This document shows, one piece after another, positions 62,792-64,000 of a stretch of DNA of 64,000 bases (position 1 is the stretch's first letter; the number at the start of each line of letters is the position of its first letter). The DNA is from Alistipes provencensis (GTDB taxonomy: Bacteria > Bacteroidota > Bacteroidia > Bacteroidales > Rikenellaceae). The translations under genes and the position numbers were made by a program. The notes under the pieces were generated by a model that was not told the origin of the DNA, searched no databases, and worked only from the letters and a program-made list of their open reading frames with translations. The stretch covers positions 1-64,000 of the forward strand of contig NZ_LT559262.1 of NCBI RefSeq assembly GCF_900083545.1, in the 5' to 3' direction.

Positions 62792-62799
62792 TAAAGGTA
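62792..62799 (-). promoter_or_regulatory. proximal -7 box of 6S-like RNA
   Basis: Minus-strand TACCTTTA. The predicted start near 62787 coincides with the 5' end of the paired RNA. Confidence 0.55.
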
Positions 62800-62840
62800 T
62801 GAAGAGTTGTTACCCTTCTCTTACTGTCTGTATTTGCCGG

Positions 62841-62871
62841 CAAAGATAGTGAAAAAATCCGATCCGCCAAT
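62841..62871 (-). promoter_or_regulatory. distal promoter of 6S-like RNA
   Basis: Minus strand: ATTG (62871-62868), 19-bp spacer, TATCTTTG (62848-62841). It would add a leader of about 45 nt before the folded RNA. The sequence between 62872 and 62966 shows no gene; a 15-bp direct repeat AAATCCCGCGGGCTC occurs at 62911 and 62944. Confidence 0.6.
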
Positions 62872-62966
62872 TCCGCGACCGAACGGCGCATGATCCGGAC
62901 TTTTTCGAGAAAATCCCGCGGGCTCCGCTGCCCCGCCATCGGGAAATCCCGCGGGCTCAGCAACGC

Positions 62967-62998
62967 AAAAACCCGCCTCCGAGGTTATCGGAAGCGGG
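62967..62998 (-). terminator. terminator of META-domain lipoprotein gene
   Basis: Stem CCCGCCTCCGA/TCGGAAGCGGG (one mismatch) followed on the minus strand by TTTTT (62971-62967). Confidence 0.85.
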
Positions 62999-63025
62999 CT
63001 TGCACGCCGGACGAATCCGGAGCGT

Positions 63026-63457
63026 TTACTTCTTGGCCGGGACGGGCACGGCGCGGAATTCGGCGATGACCTTCTTGTCGTCGTAGAATTTCAGCTCCGA
63101 GCCTTTGATCTCGTAGCTGTCCACCTCGTCGAGCATCTTCACGAAAGCATCCTCGTACTGCATGTCGGGGCAGGCCATCCGGGTCATGCCCAGATTCTCG
63201 AACGACAGCTCCTTGCCCTTCAGCTCGTATTTGCCGAAGAAACGGTTGCAGTTGGTGCGTCCGGCCACCATCGTGTCGGCGGCATTGAACTCCAGCGTGA
63301 AGAAATCCTCCTCGGCGGCAATGGCCTTCGCGGGAATGGCCTCCATCTTGGCGAGTTTCCACTGGGTGCCCTCCAGCGGCAGGGCTTTCTGCTGCGAACC
63401 GCCGCAGGCGGTCATCGCTCCGAGCAGCACGGCGGCTGCGAAAATCTTTTTCATCAT
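63026..63457 (-). CDS. META domain (HslJ-like) lipoprotein
   Basis: A 143-residue protein. A signal peptide has lipobox MTAC (Cys18). The META domain at about 28-140 has LEGTQWKLAKME, RTNCNRFFGKYELKGKELSFENLGMTRMACPDMQYEDAFVKML, the NCN and TRMACP motifs being typical (HslJ in E. coli is a heat-induced outer-membrane protein linked to novobiocin resistance). It is a single gene with promoter at 63591-63622 and its own terminator. Confidence 0.9.
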   Translation of the reverse strand: MMKKIFAAAVLLGAMTACGGSQQKALPLEGTQWKLAKMEAIPAKAIAAEEDFFTLEFNAADTMVAGRTNCNRFFGKYELKGKELSFENLGMTRMACPDMQYEDAFVKMLDEVDSYEIKGSELKFYDDKKVIAEFRAVPVPAKK

Positions 63458-63590
63458 CTCAAAAATCGTTTGTTAACCGAATTATCCTCTCAAAATACGC
63501 GCCAGACGGCAGGCATTCTCGCTGCGGCCGTCCGGAGGGCGAATCCTGCCAAACGAGGCTTTCACCTCAGCGGCAGGCGGTTCCACACGA

Positions 63591-63622
63591 CAAAGATAGG
63601 CAATAATATCGGAACGGTCAAA
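63591..63622 (-). promoter_or_regulatory. promoter of META-domain lipoprotein gene
   Basis: Minus strand: TTTG (63622-63619), 20-bp spacer, TATCTTTG (63598-63591). The leader would be about 130 nt. The TTTG element is formed by the end of the T-run of the upstream gene's terminator. Confidence 0.75.
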
Positions 63623-63649
63623 AAAAAGCCGTCCGGGAATCCGGACGGC
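63620..63649 (-). terminator. terminator of the right-edge gene
   Basis: Perfect stem GCCGTCCGG/CCGGACGGC with a 4-nt loop, followed on the minus strand by TTTTTTT (63627-63621). Confidence 0.9.
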
Positions 63650-63673
63650 GCAAAGCAATGATGGGACAGGCCC

Positions 63674-64000
63674 CTATTTCGCCTGTTTGGTGAGTTTGAT
63701 GCCGAGTTCGAACTTGGTGCTGTTGTCGAAGATATCGGTGACGAATTTCAGGATATCCTCTTTGGTGATAGCCATCTCTTCACCCATCGAAACACCCTCA
63801 TCGGGTACCAGTTGGCCGATCAAATCAACCAAGAGCCCCTTGAAAGGCAGGATCATTTCCCGGTCGACATAAAGCGTCGACACATCCCCTTCGACTTTAT
63901 ACTTAAGCGGCAGGGCAAAAACCTCTTCGTTGCTGACCACCCCCAGTTTATATTTGGCAATCATTCCGTCGATCATGGCAGCGATCGGCGTTCCGAGCGT
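63674..64000 (-). CDS. hypothetical protein, 5' end outside window
   Basis: The frame is open from the right edge (codons before the first ATG at 63976 read TLGTPIAA without a stop), so the gene continues beyond position 64000. The visible ~108 residues end in FELGIKLTKQAK and contain FALPLKYKVEGDVSTLYVDREMILPF, a probable beta-rich soluble domain. No family recognised. It is followed by a strong terminator. Confidence 0.7.
   Translation of the reverse strand, partial: TLGTPIAAMIDGMIAKYKLGVVSNEEVFALPLKYKVEGDVSTLYVDREMILPFKGLLVDLIGQLVPDEGVSMGEEMAITKEDILKFVTDIFDNSTKFELGIKLTKQAK

Overview
The window is about 64 kb of a GC-rich Bacteroidales chromosome. The closest match I can suggest is Alistipes or another Rikenellaceae, and that is an inference. 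The lineage evidence is as follows. The promoters use the Bacteroidetes sigma-ABfr pattern (TTTG, 19-22 bp, TAnnTTTG) rather than -35/-10 boxes. Shine-Dalgarno sequences are rare. There is a TonB-dependent receptor with an N-terminal carboxypeptidase-regulatory-like domain, many lipoproteins, a bcdgea-ordered Rnf operon and DUF349/PqqD/GH3-type proteins typical of the phylum. The left edge lies in a 16S rRNA gene, so the sequence may begin at an rrn break. I see no tRNA, CRISPR array, insertion sequence or prophage; this is core chromosome.

Layout. 1-2.2 kb: 16S rRNA (minus) driven by three tandem near-identical promoters. 2.2-7.3 kb: minus-strand cluster of a TIR-Sel1 repeat protein, an MgtC-like membrane protein, a putative outer-membrane barrel and a lipoprotein. 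7.4-12 kb: rpmI-rplT, an MFS exporter, a lipoprotein and a metallo-hydrolase. 11.5-13 kb: an ECF sigma factor with a probable anti-sigma factor, divergent from a small membrane protein, with two mirror-image ECF-type promoters between them. 13-16.5 kb: probable metal (copper-like) acquisition operon (PqqD-like, Cys/His-rich protein, TonB receptor, HMA protein). 16.6-21.3 kb: recQ, a 3'-5' exonuclease, rlmI and an esterase. 21.3-30.6 kb: beta-propeller-like protein, yidC, pyrG, DUF349 protein and a DEAD-box helicase. 30.7-34.3 kb: response regulator, proBA, crcB. 34.5-38 kb: ackA, ptb and buk, a short-chain acyl phosphate/kinase module. 38-44.3 kb: flippase, pyk, aroQ, thiL, ftsB-like, queE, hpt. 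44.7-52 kb: nadE-rseC-rnfBCDGEA, a ferredoxin:NAD+ ion pump preceded by NAD synthase. 52-59.4 kb: zinc-ribbon protein, Nif3-like protein and a trkA-GH3-dNK-NSUN-MerR operon. 59.4-64 kb: Cys-rich small membrane protein, cysQ, degenerate receiver pair, rplU-rpmA, a 6S-like RNA, a META-domain lipoprotein and a truncated gene.

Metabolically, pyruvate kinase, acetate kinase, Ptb/Buk and Rnf suggest a fermenter that makes ATP from acyl-phosphates and couples reduced ferredoxin to NAD+ through an ion-motive pump.

The least explained material is non-coding. Seven dispersed copies of a two-stem-loop element sit almost always between co-directional genes. Two copies of a separate 48-nt hairpin differ only by compensated base pairs outside the loops. 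Other notable features are the mirror-image ECF promoters, a palindromic divergent promoter at trkA, and a 740-bp RNA-rich gap containing a 6S-like RNA. Protein-level oddities are a TIR domain with Asp at the catalytic Glu position, a NadE whose glutaminase half lacks its cysteine, and a receiver domain lacking its phospho-acceptor. Several long upstream extensions begin at the TTG inside a promoter's TAnnTTTG box; I moved those starts downstream.
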